Shown here piece by piece: positions 10,226 to 21,040 of a stretch of DNA of 64,000 bases. Positions within the stretch are counted from its first letter, which is position 1; every line of letters begins with the position of its first letter. This DNA is from Baylisascaris procyonis. Taxonomy: Eukaryota > Nematoda > Chromadorea > Rhabditida > Ascarididae. The stretch covers positions 1,613,501-1,677,500 of the forward strand of contig JAZARR010000213.1 of NCBI GenBank assembly GCA_037389465.1. The letters run 5' to 3'. The position numbers were made by a program, and so were the translations under genes. The notes beneath the pieces were generated by a model. That model made no database searches and was not told where the DNA came from. It worked only from the letters and a program-made list of their open reading frames with translations.

Positions 10226-13200
10226 ATGCTGCAAATATTTTCGAGTTTATTTCCTATAAACTTTATTTATATTTTTTGGATTTTTACCACATTATTTGTG
10301 GTGACGTCATGTAAATCGAAGAGTGAACGAAAACGGCGATCGGAAATCGTTTCTACGTCGATTCTTCATGATGCAAAAACTCCAACAATGGTTTGAAATA
10401 GTTTTTGCGCTTTATAATTTAGTAATAATTAGCTCTATCAAAACGTGTCGATCATTGAGTGCAATTATAAGAAATATTTAATTAGCTCAGTATAGAATTT
10501 ATTCAAGACGAACATATTTTTCAAACATCATCATTCATAAACGTAACTCAAATCTATTGAAATAGTTTGGAAATTGCGGTTGGTTTGACCAGGGAATCAG
10601 CAGCGGGAATCCTCGGTTCGATTTCCCTCACTTATCTTCCTGGAGCACATCGTGAGACCTTCCCCTTCTTTTCGCGATATTACGCCATATTCCACATCCC
10701 TCTTAAAAAACCGTCGCCTATATCATTCTTGTTTTTTTCAGCGACAAGATGATAGGCACTTGCATTTAAATATTACAAAAAATATAGTATAGAAAATGAC
10801 AACCGCTCCTATAAGCTAGCTGTCATAATTGAGTGCAAATGATTGCATATAAATGGATGAGTGAACATCTAAAATAAAATTCATTATATACCGAATAGAC
10901 TTATTCCATTATACGTTATTCTTTGGGAATTAAAGAAAAATTTTATGCTCTATATACATATATAATCGAGACTATAATCTTACTATAATAATTATCTATA
11001 ATCTATAATATAATAATCTATAATAAATTTTACAGAATTTTGGCAAAATGAGTGAACCAACTACACCAAAGCAATCAACTCTATCACGCAGTGCAATATC
11101 ATCTGCTCGCAGTGTACCTCATTCAGAACAAAAGCAAATCACACGAAAAAATGGAACTTTCATAAGTACTTTTTTTATACGCTATATCCTATATCTAGCA
11201 TCTTAGAACCAAATTTATCCGAGGTACTTAGGTAAACCTTACAGGTATATAGGTAGCCTTATAAGTACCCTTTTTAGTGTTTTTTATAATCATAATGGAC
11301 GCTATCAATTAGACCAACTAAAACGATATCGGAATGATAGAAAATATTAGGTCATCAGCACAAAAATCGAAAAAATCCATTATTGTATTATGTGCATCAC
11401 TGTATTATATGTTCTTTACTATTTAAACGAAGAGAGTAAAATACTCTTCAATATTTTTAAATTTAATAAAAAAATATTTAAATTGAATAAATAATTTAGA
11501 TATAAATGAAAATAGTGCAACAAATGCGAAAATCGAAAGAAGAACAAAATCAAAGAAAGAGCCACTGAATACGAATATTAAAAATGATATAGTGAATCGT
11601 ACAAGATCCTATCTCAATGATTACGGTGATGAAGATGCTCTTAAATGGAAAACGATGAGTTCATCGAGACGTATCACCAACAGAACATCGAAAATAAATT
11701 CACCGAAAAAAACCGAAGATTCATTTAAACTTAGCGTTAACGGAACCGAACCACATCAATCGACTATTGCAAAAACTTCTTTATTAACGACAAAAAAAGG
11801 TTAATTGCAAATATTTTATCAGTTATTATTTTATTTTATCAGTTATCATTTCGCTCTAAAACCTAAATATTAAAAAAATTTTTTTGTTTGCAAATTCTTG
11901 AAATTGAAATTACAGAACTATCAATTCTAGTGCTAATAAATTAAGATCATTTATTTTCATTTTTATCATCTAATTTTTTTTTTCAATGCAAAGTTTATTT
12001 CTTAACAAATGATTTTTGCCAATATATCTCTCTTTACCTATGCAATCTGAAAAATTTTACTCTCTATCTATATCAATTAAAAGTCTTTAATAAAATTTTC
12101 ACAAAAATATTGAAGAAAAAATGCAACGAAAAAAGTATCGATTATTTTCTAATTTTTGATGATTCATTTTCAATGCAAAACTTGCTTTATATCATTGTGT
12201 TTACATTTCAAAAAAAAAGGAAGTAGATTATATGTATAAGTGAGCCACCAAAAATACAATAAATTTTCAGTGCAACAACAAAAATCGTTCATAAACAATG
12301 AAAAATCGAGAAATGAAAATGAAGAAACCGCAAGTGTTACTATTCAGCCAATACCTCAGCCACTCAGCGATGCTCGTACACAAAAATCACAAACAACCGA
12401 AGTAAATTATAAATAATTATTCGATAGTTTTTGATTTCTTAAACTAATAAACCACTATAAAACTCTGAATAGTTTAATTTTAAAATGATATATAGCATAA
12501 GTTTATAGAATAGAGAATGATCTAATCCCATATCTCGTTTATAGATTAGAATGAAATAAAGAAGTAGAAAGATAAATCAATGCTTTTGATTCGTTTCCGT
12601 CATCGTAGTTTTTTTTTTTTTAAATTATCGCCATCAATTTATCGAACGAAAATTGAATGAGAAGATTCGAGCTACAGATTTCAATTCAATTAAGTATCTT
12701 TTCAAGAATCTAAATGTTCGTCTCATTATTGCTTTCATATCGACAAAGATCGATAACTGTTATAGGTGTTGCATTAAAATTGCTTGGGAATTATTTATTT
12801 ATTCCGTTTTTTGCGAATAGGAGTTGGGAAAGGGGCACTTCGTTGACATTTCAAATATCTTGGCGAATATTTTGAGGGTGCAAAAGCTTTAGTAGTTCAA
12901 CTGTTTCGAAAATTGCCGCTTATAGCCATAATGAAGAGAATCGTATGGGAAATTAATAAGAATACCTTTGATGTATAGCATCGGAAAAAAATGAAGTGAA
13001 AAGAAATGCAAAGCACTTTTTTGTATTTTCTAAAAATTTTTTGAGGATATAAAATCTTTTTCAAGGAAGCAGAAAATTTTTATTATAAAAATGAAGCTAT
13101 CATTGTAAAACTGTGTGATGTTGTCCTTTTAAAATGGCACTTTCCTAGAGTATATTTGCAGTAAAGAAATTGATTATAGATGTAATTATAAATGAGAAAA

Positions 13201-13414
13201 TAGCTAAATATTAGGAACTTAAATATTATAAAATTCTACAACAGTATAAGAGAAAATATTTTTGAAAGCTTGAAGTAATTGAATAGATTTTCCAACTTAA
13301 TCCTACCAATTTGAGAAGCTTAACAAATAAATTCGCCTTTTTTTTCAGGTGCGAGCCGAAGACGATACGATGCAACATGTTGAATCGCTAAGAGAGAGTA
13401 AAGACACAGAATAA
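10226..13414 (+). CDS. Unrecognised 263-residue protein with N-terminal hydrophobic segment (unit 1)
   Basis: Five exons join in perfect phase: 10226-10390, 11036-11165, 11500-11799, 12271-12401 and 13349-13414 (792 bases). Introns are GT-AG, with acceptors TTTACAG, ATTTAG, TTTTCAG and TTTTTCAG. The ATG at 10226 starts a protein whose residues of about 11-28 are strongly hydrophobic (INFIYIFWIFTTLFVV), followed by Cys and KSKSERKRRS, which contains an R-K-R-R convertase-type site. This suggests a secreted, processed protein or a type II membrane anchor. The rest is hydrophilic, rich in Ser, Thr, Lys and Asn, with no further membrane span, probably disordered. The last exon is short and acidic. 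A shorter model would start at the in-frame Met at 11048. I do not recognise the family. Confidence 0.72.
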
Positions 13415-13473
13415 ATATTAGCAAAAAACTTGTTTATTACGTATATAAAAACAAAAGAAGCATACTGAATAAA
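13410..13473 (+). terminator. Polyadenylation signals of the 263-residue gene
   Basis: AATAAA at 13410-13415 overlaps the TAA stop (13412-13414), and a second AATAAA lies at 13468-13473. The second is better placed. Both recur in the other units. Confidence 0.45.
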
Positions 13474-16266
13474 CGTACTTCATATAAAGCAATAAGGCTG
13501 CAATATTTCAATTTTATTATATAGCCGACCAATATCAACACATCTGCAAATTGTCATCGAAATGGTGCAATTAATGGATTTTAGCATTGTTTTAAGAAAA
13601 ATCAAATGTGAAGGAAGCGGAAACAATGACTTTCGATACCATTCGTCAATTGTATGGTAATACCTTTAATTGAACCGAAAGTGACATGGATGATGGAAGG
13701 AAAATAGTCTAAAACGGCAGTTACCGAGTGATATCCGAATCACGATGCAACCGTTACTCCTTATAGTGGAGGTGCTTTACGACTCATATTCGGAGCAAAA
13801 CTTGCCCCGGATCAATCAATTCGATTGAAAGAAAAGCCGTAGGAATCGAAAGTTGCATGTTCTTGGCAGCTAGAATCTTGGAGGACGAGTTTGGAAATAA
13901 GCAAATCGCTAAAATAGTGCAAAATCCTCAAAACTTTCATTGAAACGGAACAGTTATCTATGTGTTTCCGATGGGAATCTAGACAAATTTCCGATAAGCA
14001 AATGATGATGCTACTTTTTATGCTAGCCGTCGATCAGAACGAGTCGTATACATTGTGACGAGCAGATAAAGGTGGCTCATTTTGAAAATCTCAATCGGAA
14101 GCAATTCATTTAGAATTTAGGGAATCTAAAATTCGCTGAGGTTATTAAAATCATTCCGCCTTTAGTGAATAAATAAATTAATTATTATTGCATGCAGCTT
14201 TCAAATAAAATATACAAAGATTATTAATGCGGAATAATCTTTCAGACGTTAATGGAAGATGGGACTTCGGATTGATTCAAGCGAGCGAAACGACAACAGA
14301 GAAAGAGGGTTCTTGAATTATTGGTGATTTTCATCCCGTCCAGTGCTTATGAGGTATCTTTAGCTGGGATGAGGAAGTAGAGGAGGTGAAATAGGCCCCA
14401 AATATCCCTTGTTCGTGCGCAAAATTAGTTCTAAATTTTTCATTTCTATTTCCATTTATAAAACCTCTGGTTCGTTAATATATACTAATAATGAGTAAGG
14501 TGGAATGGTGCTTGGAAAGTATTCTTTAAATGAATATACTGAGTTTGATTAATATTTCATATCTATATTTGCAAAGAGAAACGATAGTTTATTCGGCATC
14601 GAACAACTTATTGACGAAAACAAATTCGGAGACGATAAATATAAATATGGTTGTAAAATTGGTCCAGGAAAGAATTAAGAATATTAAACCGCAAAGATGT
14701 CAGAAAAAAGCAAACTTGCCAACCTTCTCGACCTATGCGCCCTCTGGCGAGCCCTAAATCCATCACAGCGTTTACTTCTTCCGCCCATGTCTCTGCCTCT
14801 TTCGCCCCAAAAATGCCTTTGATATTTCTGCCTCTATGCAAGGAAGTATTTCAAGCAGTTTTATTGACGTATTAAGTGAGTCATGTCAGGATGTTCGAAG
14901 GGTTGATCAACATTTGCACTATGACGAGCAAGTACTTCCGCTTTTCGATACAATCTTAAGGTGTTCATATTCTCATAGGTGAGAATTTTCTCACGAAGGG
15001 GTCAAATCGCTGAGTTTGAAGGTGCATGGGGAAGACTAATCCATAAGGAAATACATCGCACTCTTATCTAATTTCCACCCTATCGAATTCCTTACCCAAT
15101 TTTCCTGAAAAGATACCATTCGTATGGCGAAACACCATCGACAACATAGGCTGATACGTAACACCCTGGCGATGTGTATCTCAGATCCCTCAAAATCTAC
15201 CATAGACGGCTGCCTCGTAAGCGTATAGCCAACCTATTTTTGGTTCGCTTACGACAACCTATCCCTAATTCTATACACTATTTTCTTTCTCACTTTGTCT
15301 GATCGTCGAAATACCCACAAAGATGACGCTTTGTTTCCGTTGTTTATCTGCACCTCTTCCATCCATATATTGTTTTTGCATATAAGCGTTGTTTATTTCA
15401 CATCACCAATTCATATACAACAATATCATTCACATTTTCGTTGTTTTATTGGAGAGTATTGGAAGCAAATTGGGTTGTGCTGAATTGTTTGGATGATTCA
15501 TGCGTTACGCACAATGCTTTAAGCATAATGCATCTTTCTATGAATTATAAGTATCTTCGAATATGCGGCAAAGAATAGAAAATCCCAACAGATCTTATTA
15601 TAATTTTAATGTTAATATAAGCGTCTCAATAGTCAAACAATTTTTAAAATTACAAATTCAAATATATTTGATAATCCCGTTGCCATATATTATGAGCTTT
15701 CTGAAATCCTCAAGAATATTTTCATTGCAATTTTCATTGCCATTAATTTATTTGAATGATCAATAATAAATAACAAAAATTCTTAATAGAGATCATATAA
15801 GATAACTGCAATTCATATTCAGATATAACAATTGAAAATATTTTTGTTTAAATTGTTCCTTTTTTTATTACTTCTTTATTATAAAAATATCGATTTTATT
15901 ACTTTTTTATTTCTTTATAAAATAAAAACCATATTAAAAAATGCATTTCGTAAACGTATAATACGGGGAATGAGGATTTAACAACAAAAAGGGTTAAAAT
16001 AATTTAGTGAGGCAAAAGGATTTTTTCAAAGGGTTTGTCATTAAAAAAGCATTTTCACTCATAGTGCATAACGAAACGATTTGCCATTTTAGATCTCAAC
16101 TACCTATAAATATATTGAATTTAAAGCGTCTATTAATGAAATCCAACTTTAAAATACCGCCCTAAATGATCGCCTACAAGAACACACCTGTCGTAGATAC
16201 GATATGAGGGTCAACGTTTAAAATGTCAACGTGTCAACGCTTTCGCGCCAAATTCCATCCGATTTC
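13474..16266. other. Unassigned AT-rich stretch
   Basis: No gene is supported. Short open frames here (for example 14530-14757, 14608-14841 on the minus strand, 15295-15483) change amino acids freely between units, which argues against coding. Around 13560-14080 the sequence looks like a much-decayed coding stretch without an unbroken frame. A segment of about 313 bases (13515-13828) is absent from unit 3. Equivalents are 33524-36312 and 54518-56996. Confidence 0.5.
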
Positions 16267-16515
16267 ATGTCGGTGCTGAGAAAAAAAAATTACATAAATC
16301 CATGGGAAATGTTCGCCAACCACATTGCATATCCAATTGAAATGAACCGAGAAGATATGACAGTTGAAGATTATAGCATCAACGATTTTTATGGAAAACG
16401 GATTTGTTCAAGCGTAAAACTGGTAATGGGTAGCGCTAATAGAACGAAGTTCATAGCAATATTTCATGCTCTTTCCTGGCCTGGAAGCATCTACCGTACA
16501 CATGCATCTTCCTGA
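16267..16515 (+). CDS. Hypothetical ORF, 82 codons from ATG
   Basis: The open frame runs from an ATG at 16267 (in frame also from GTG 16231) to TGA at 16513. Composition is mixed and protein-like (NPWEMFANHIAYPIEMNRED), with no recognised domain. Units 1 and 3 are identical and unit 2 has one Val to Leu change. It overlaps the next frame by 50 bases in a different phase, so the two may be parts of one broken ORF. Copies are at 36313-36561 and 56997-57245. Confidence 0.3.
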   Translation: MSVLRKKNYINPWEMFANHIAYPIEMNREDMTVEDYSINDFYGKRICSSVKLVMGSANRTKFIAIFHALSWPGSIYRTHASS

Positions 16516-16747
16516 GGGTTCCTTAAGACTTCCTCTGAGGGTCCACAATTCGACCCACAACGAGATGTTCTTTAGATATAAACTTCACCGACAACTTACA
16601 AAAAAAAATTCAAAAGCCACTGAGATCGAATACTCCAGTTGTTCCATGTGGACCCTCAATTTGAGAGCCATTTTCGAGTTAATTCACACAAAAACATTAC
16701 CAACTGAAGAGTGCATTAACTCCCGAACCTTAAACTTAAGTAACTGA
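16466..16747 (+). CDS. Hypothetical ORF, 93 codons, overlapping the previous one
   Basis: Starts with ATG inside the preceding frame and reads in another phase. I found no difference in this interval between the three units. The start contains HLPEGSLRLPLRVHNSTH. No domain is recognised. It lies just before the GC-rich repeat block and may be a remnant of an element related to it. Copies are at 36512-36793 and 57196-57477. Confidence 0.3.
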   Translation: MLFPGLEASTVHMHLPEGSLRLPLRVHNSTHNEMFFRYKLHRQLTKKNSKATEIEYSSCSMWTLNLRAIFELIHTKTLPTEECINSRTLNLSN

Positions 16748-17070
16748 TACATAGCATATTACAACATACACCAATTTTTGAAAGAGCTCAAATTCACGGC
16801 AATGGTCATCATGGGTTGAATTGTGGAATACTACTCCACTCCCTTGTCCCGTTTTTTCGTCTTTGTTGTCCCGAAGGATGACTTTGTTCAATATCGAAGA
16901 CATCTCTTCGCAACCTAAAAATCAAAGATACCACTACTGAACAAAACTAAAAGACTATCCACCTGTAAATCAAAACTTCACTGAACTCCTCCACCTCTCG
17001 GTAACCTTCGAGGACTCTGCGTGTCGGTCTAAAAAGCTACCACATCCAACCAACGAGTCCCTCTAGGCAC

Positions 17071-18440
17071 CACCAACGCGCAGAGAGACACACCGTACTT
17101 GCCCGTGAACGCCACCAAAACGTTTCGCAGGTAGATCAAATGCGCGCCACATATGAAATGGATGATCTCCGAACTACTTCAGAAATCATGCACCAGTGCT
17201 ACCACTCGAGCTATACCAAAGACCCCACTGCATCCGGCACCTTCGCGGCCAGAAAACAGCGGCAACCATCGGATCATACTCAACGCCCGAACGTTGCAGC
17301 TTCCCACACTGCCTCAACAAACGGCAAAAAATGCAGCATACGTTAGCCGGAACAAATCAGATTACAGATCTAGCCGGCTGACGCAGACTGTCCGACAAGC
17401 TGATTTGAGATACACAAGCTACAAAATCCCCTGCGGCTGCAACCCTCAGCAATCGGTAGAAGGCCAGACACACCCCGCGATCTTCAAAGGACCGACGCTG
17501 ACTCCCCGTTCACTGGACACTGCGCCGAACACGGTCAACGCACAGACAGACACATCGTACAAGCCCATGAACACCACGAAAGCGTTTGATCGATGGTAGA
17601 TCAAACGCGCGCCAAGCATGAAACCGCCGATCTCCAAACCACTCCAGAAATGAAATTCGAGGGCCACGGCTCAGGATACACCAACGACCCCAGCACATCG
17701 GGCTACTTCGCAGCCAGAAGGTAGCGGCAGCTGCCCGACCATATTCAAGACCTAAACGTACAGCTCCCCACACTGCTTCAACGAATGGCTAAAACTGCAG
17801 CCTACGTTAACCGGAAGAAATCCGATTACAGATCTACCCACCTGACACACGTCACCGACCAATTGATCTGCGATACGGGAGTACATAACCACCTGCAGCC
17901 GCAACCCTCAACAACCCGTAGAGCACCAGACACACCTATACGCTCTTTATAGGACCGACGCGGACTACCCTGTTCACCGGACACGGAGCCAGACACCATC
18001 AATGCACACACAAGCACACCGTATCAGCTCATGAACGTCGTCAAAACGGTTCGCTAGTAGGTCAAACGCGCGCAACATATGAAATCTCTCCCAACCACCT
18101 CAGAAATCAAATTCGAGCACCACAGCCCAAGCTATACCAAACACCCCACTGCGCCCGGTACCTTCGCTGCCAAAAAACAGCCGCAACTATCGGATCATAC
18201 TCAACGCCCAAACGTTACAGCTCCCCACACTGCCTCAAGAAACGGCAAAAAATGCAGCCTACGTCAGCCGGAAGAAACCATTTCAGTCTACCCGGCTCAC
18301 GGAGACCACCAACAAACTGATTTCAGATGCGCAAGCTACAAAACTCTCAACGGCCGCAATCCTCACCAACCCATAGACCGCAAGACACGCCTGTGCGGTC
18401 GTTGAAGGACCGACGCAGATCCCATTATTCGCTGGACACG
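17071..18440 (+). repeat. GC-richer tandem array, about 463-base period, unit 1
   Basis: Units start at the marker GTAGATCAAA or its variant at 17131, 17596 and 18057 (periods 465 and 461), preceded by a partial unit. The base composition is C-rich and quite unlike the AT-rich flanks. Translated copies align with each other, sharing TTSE, a Ser-rich stretch and a helical, leucine-spaced segment (QLPTLPQQTAKNAAYV), yet only the first copy keeps a long frame (17153-17599, 148 codons). The array looks like decayed tandem copies of one coding exon, perhaps a gag-like domain; that identity is a guess. Confidence 0.7.
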
Positions 18441-18506
18441 ACCGCGGCCTGTTGTTTCAACTGGCCTCATTCAGTGTGAGCAGGACGTAGGCAAATCTTT
18501 AACCGG

Positions 18507-18593
18507 CGCCACTCTCGGTTCATCTACTCGGACTTGGAATCAGCCCCCGAAAAGTCGTTAGTGAAATCCCCAATTAAAATACCGAGAGTGGCG
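18507..18593. other. Perfect 13-bp inverted repeat, first copy
   Basis: CGCCACTCTCGGT (18507-18519) and its exact complement (18581-18593) flank 61 bases. The second array copy has the same arms at 19074-19086 and 19148-19160, again 61 bases apart, although the spacer has changed. Kept in all three macro-units. Confidence 0.7.
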
Positions 18594-19012
18594 AAACACA
18601 AGGCATAACAGCAATTGCAACAGAAATGAAACAACAACATGCACAGCAAAAACAACAACCATCAATAAGATTACAGACAACCACAAAATGCGAAAACGTG
18701 GGCCTCACAGAAAATACAAAATACATCAATATAAATCACAAAACTATCATCACTTAAACTCGTCTATCCAGATAGCGCTTCGACAATACGATCCTAGCCG
18801 CTTTTTTCGCTTGATTTCATTATTGCTAGTACCTAGTCCGTACTACTGCTATCCACCCGGCTGACGGAGACCACCGACAAACTGATTTCAGACACGCAAG
18901 CTACAAAACTCCCTACGGCACCAATTCTCACCAATCCGCAGACCGTAAGACGCGCCTTTCCGATCTTTAAAGGACCGACGCAGATCCCTCTGTTCGCCAG
19001 ACACGACTGCGG

Positions 19013-19033
19013 GGCCAGTTGTTTCAACTGGCC
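19013..19033. other. Perfect 9-bp stem with TTT loop
   Basis: Arms GGCCAGTTG and CAACTGGCC enclose TTT. The equivalent in the first array copy (about 18448) has one mismatch. Unit 2 has the same perfect stem at 39059-39079. It resembles a terminator- or processing-type hairpin, but no transcript is known to end here. Confidence 0.45.
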
Positions 19034-19392
19034 TCATTCAGTGCGAGCACGACTTAGGCGAATCCTTAACCGGCGCCACTCTCGGTTCATCTATTCGGAC
19101 TTGGAATTAGCCCCGCAAAAGTCATTAGTGAAATCCCCAATTAAAATACCGAGAGTGGCGAAACACAAGGCATAACAGCAATTGCAACAGAAATGACACA
19201 ACACATGCACAGCAAAAACAACAACCATCAATAAGATAACAGAGAACCACAAAATGCGAAAACGTAGGTCTCAGAGAAAATACAAAATACATCAATACAA
19301 ATCACAAAGCTATCACACTTCATTCTCTGTATATTCTAGACTCTTCTATCCACATAGCGCTTCGGCAACACCGTCCTAGCCGCTTCTTTCGC

Positions 19393-19635
19393 TTGATTTC
19401 ATCGTGGAAACACCTAGTCCGTACTCCTGTTATCCTGAAAACACTCGATGAATACCACACGGAAAGCACTTGCGAGCGCATTGAACAACAACGTCGCACG
19501 ATGAGATGCTTCGAAAAGCAAAGGAAAGCATTCAATAAACGTGGAAAAATTTACGGATGTGCGAATGACAATTCTTCCGCAGTTTATGGGATGTTAATTC
19601 GCTACAAGCAAATCCTAGTTCATTTCACCCTATAG
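19393..19635 (+). CDS. Hypothetical open frame at array end
   Basis: Eighty open codons with no ATG until 19501; the frame is also open upstream into the array. The product is basic and Cys/Arg-rich (CERIEQQRRTMRCFEKQRK). Translation is identical at 39439-39681 and 60123-60365. It may be the unrepeated end of the element that seeded the arrays. No domain recognised. Confidence 0.25.
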   Translation: MISSWKHLVRTPVILKTLDEYHTESTCERIEQQRRTMRCFEKQRKAFNKRGKIYGCANDNSSAVYGMLIRYKQILVHFTL

Positions 19636-19856
19636 AGTCGGTTAGGTTCAGCCAACCTCAGACTGACTACACTGCTTAATCTGCAACATCCAAATTTCCG
19701 CAATAAATACATAAAGGTATGCTACGTACTGCTTTCCAGATTGAATGGAAAATAAAATGTGGAAAAGTACAGCTTTCTATGAAAAATGTAGTTCAAGAAA
19801 GTTGTTTTCACATCATCTCACTGCTATAGAAAAAATCTAAAGACACTTGTTCATCA
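19636..19856. other. Unassigned gap
   Basis: About 220 bases between the array end and the minus-strand locus; nothing recognised apart from its likely 3-prime UTR. Confidence 0.4.
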
Positions 19857-21010
19857 TCATTGAGAATGATTTTCTTCAACTCTTCTATCCCGAACGACGG
19901 ATAACTTTCCCTTGTATACAGGGTGAGATATTTTAGAAGAATTTATAAATTCTTACCTCCGCTAATGACGTATGTTCAGCAACCAAACCTGCCCAGTAAC
20001 GATGCGTTTGGTACCTGCAGTAAAATGAAGTCATTAAGTGGTGGAAATGATATCCACCACAACACAAATCATTTGAAATGTCTCAACTCAAACAGTTAAT
20101 ATAACCGAAATAACTTCTTCAAGATAAACTCAGTGACAATCGGTGAACCAAAAAATATTACGTTTGAATTATGTTCAGCACTGAAACGAAGAAAGCAAGC
20201 TCATTTCCTGCAGCCGATAAGGGCAACCATTTACCATTTAACGATCAATGTGAAGTGCACTGTAACCGAAAGGTCTGAAATTGTATTTGCAATGGCTGCA
20301 CAATTTTCATACTGTTCACACACTACAATCACACTAGCTGATCTAAATATAGAAATAAACAAGGCCTTCACAAATTGTGCCAACTGCTAATCAAAATAAC
20401 AGAATCGAAACTACAAGAGCCGTCTCTCACTTAGGTTTACTCTGTGATTAGCGAAAAAAGTAGGTGAAATATCAACAATATGCTTGCCACACTTAACTGG
20501 TATAACTGCTACATATTTAGCATTGTCGTAAGAAAGACAACTACAAAACTGCAAAAGTTCACAGATCAAGGAACACGATTCAAATTCAACCTCTCTTAAC
20601 TCCCTCCTCTATTCAACTCTGCTCATCGCATAAAAGGTAAATTTTTTACGGGAAAGGTAATCGAAAAAAGACTTCAACCTAAAAAAACATTTTATGAGCA
20701 TCCGCTAACTGCAAATATGCTTTATTTAGGCAAATATGTCACCAAAAACGTTCATCGTTTCGATAAAGTATGTTATCAACTCTTTACCGGAGCCTCTAAC
20801 CTTGTTTAAATTTCACATGCGACTATATATGTAAAACTTACATTCTCAGTTAAGAGCAAAAAGAAGCAGTCAATAAACTCTTTATAGCACTAAATAAGAT
20901 CAAACCTCTTTCCATCGAAGTCCGTTCGATTCGTCATATTCCACCGCTTTCTCACCATTGCTTCCTCCTTTAGGTGTTTCGTCACTGCGATCATTAGAGA
21001 ATTCGTTGTT
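19857..21010 (-). CDS. Minus-strand multi-exon locus, 3-prime part, unit 1/2 junction
   Basis: Exons that join in phase on the minus strand: 21010-20906 (35 codons, hydrophilic, DETPKGGSNGEKAVEYDESN), 20548-20441 (36 codons, KYVAVIPVKCGKHIVDISP), 20383-20235 (49 codons plus two bases, with SASVIVVCEQYENCAAIAN), 20014-19957 (19 codons, HRYWAGLVAEHTSLAE) and a short last exon, 19910-19857, ending in TGA. Acceptors CTTCAG, TTGCAG, TAGCAG and CTGCAG and donors such as GAG/GTAAGA support it. In the 149-base exon both differences from units 2 and 3 are silent. The 5-prime exons must lie in the next unit, where about 374 bases are missing here. The last exon has a competing open frame. Family not recognised. 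Confidence 0.42.
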
Positions 21011-21040
21011 CTGAAGTTATGTGGAATATTTCTTTTTTAT
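20984..21040. other. Junction scar of the 374-base gap in unit 2
   Basis: After GGAATATTTC and a T-run the sequence jumps near 21036 to AAAATTTACGAAATAATTGA, skipping about 374 bases present in units 1, 3 and 4. The T/A-rich join makes the exact breakpoint ambiguous by a few bases. Substitutions cluster just after the join. Confidence 0.7.

Larger units (their letters stand above)
18283..19440 (+). repeat. Second tandem array, about 566-base period, unit 1
   Basis: Two copies in tandem, each running from a TCTACCCGGCT or TATCCACCCGGCT start through a common body to CGCTTGATTTCAT and CTAGTCCGTACT. Markers repeat at 18407/18972 and 18507/19074. The 5-prime part of each copy is also the 3-prime part of the 463-base unit, so the two arrays overlap and probably grew from the same element. 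Each copy holds the hairpins listed separately. Confidence 0.75.
1..20982 (+). repeat. Tandem macro-repeat, unit 1
   Basis: First of three complete head-to-tail copies of a unit that fills the window. The motif CACTGCGATCATTAGAGAAT recurs at 1, 20983, 41029 and 61714, and every feature of this unit recurs in order in the next two. Length is 20982. Compared with units 2 and 3 it carries private alleles in several blocks, for example around 12690-12850 and through much of 17000-20900. It has both segments missing from unit 2 and the one missing from unit 3, so it is the most complete version for gene models. Confidence 0.97.

Noticed and set aside
10302..10309. TGACGTCA, a perfect CRE-type site, considered as promoter of the downstream gene
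   Set aside because: It lies inside exon 1 of the 263-residue gene and encodes Val-Thr-Ser, so coding explains it.
10580..10630. GGTTCGATTTCC resembling a tRNA B box
   Set aside because: No matching A box, acceptor stem or anticodon arm could be placed around it.
14608..14841. Minus-strand 77-codon frame with protein-like composition
   Set aside because: Most differences between units change the residue (Leu/Gly, Gly/Cys, Cys/Arg), so there is no sign of coding constraint.
15295..15483. 62-codon plus-strand ORF
   Set aside because: No ATG start, and several residue changes between units; AT-rich chance frame.
20133..20390. 85-codon plus-strand ORF
   Set aside because: It lies opposite the minus-strand exon at 20235-20383; the differences there are silent on the minus strand, and one changes Ile to Met on the plus strand.
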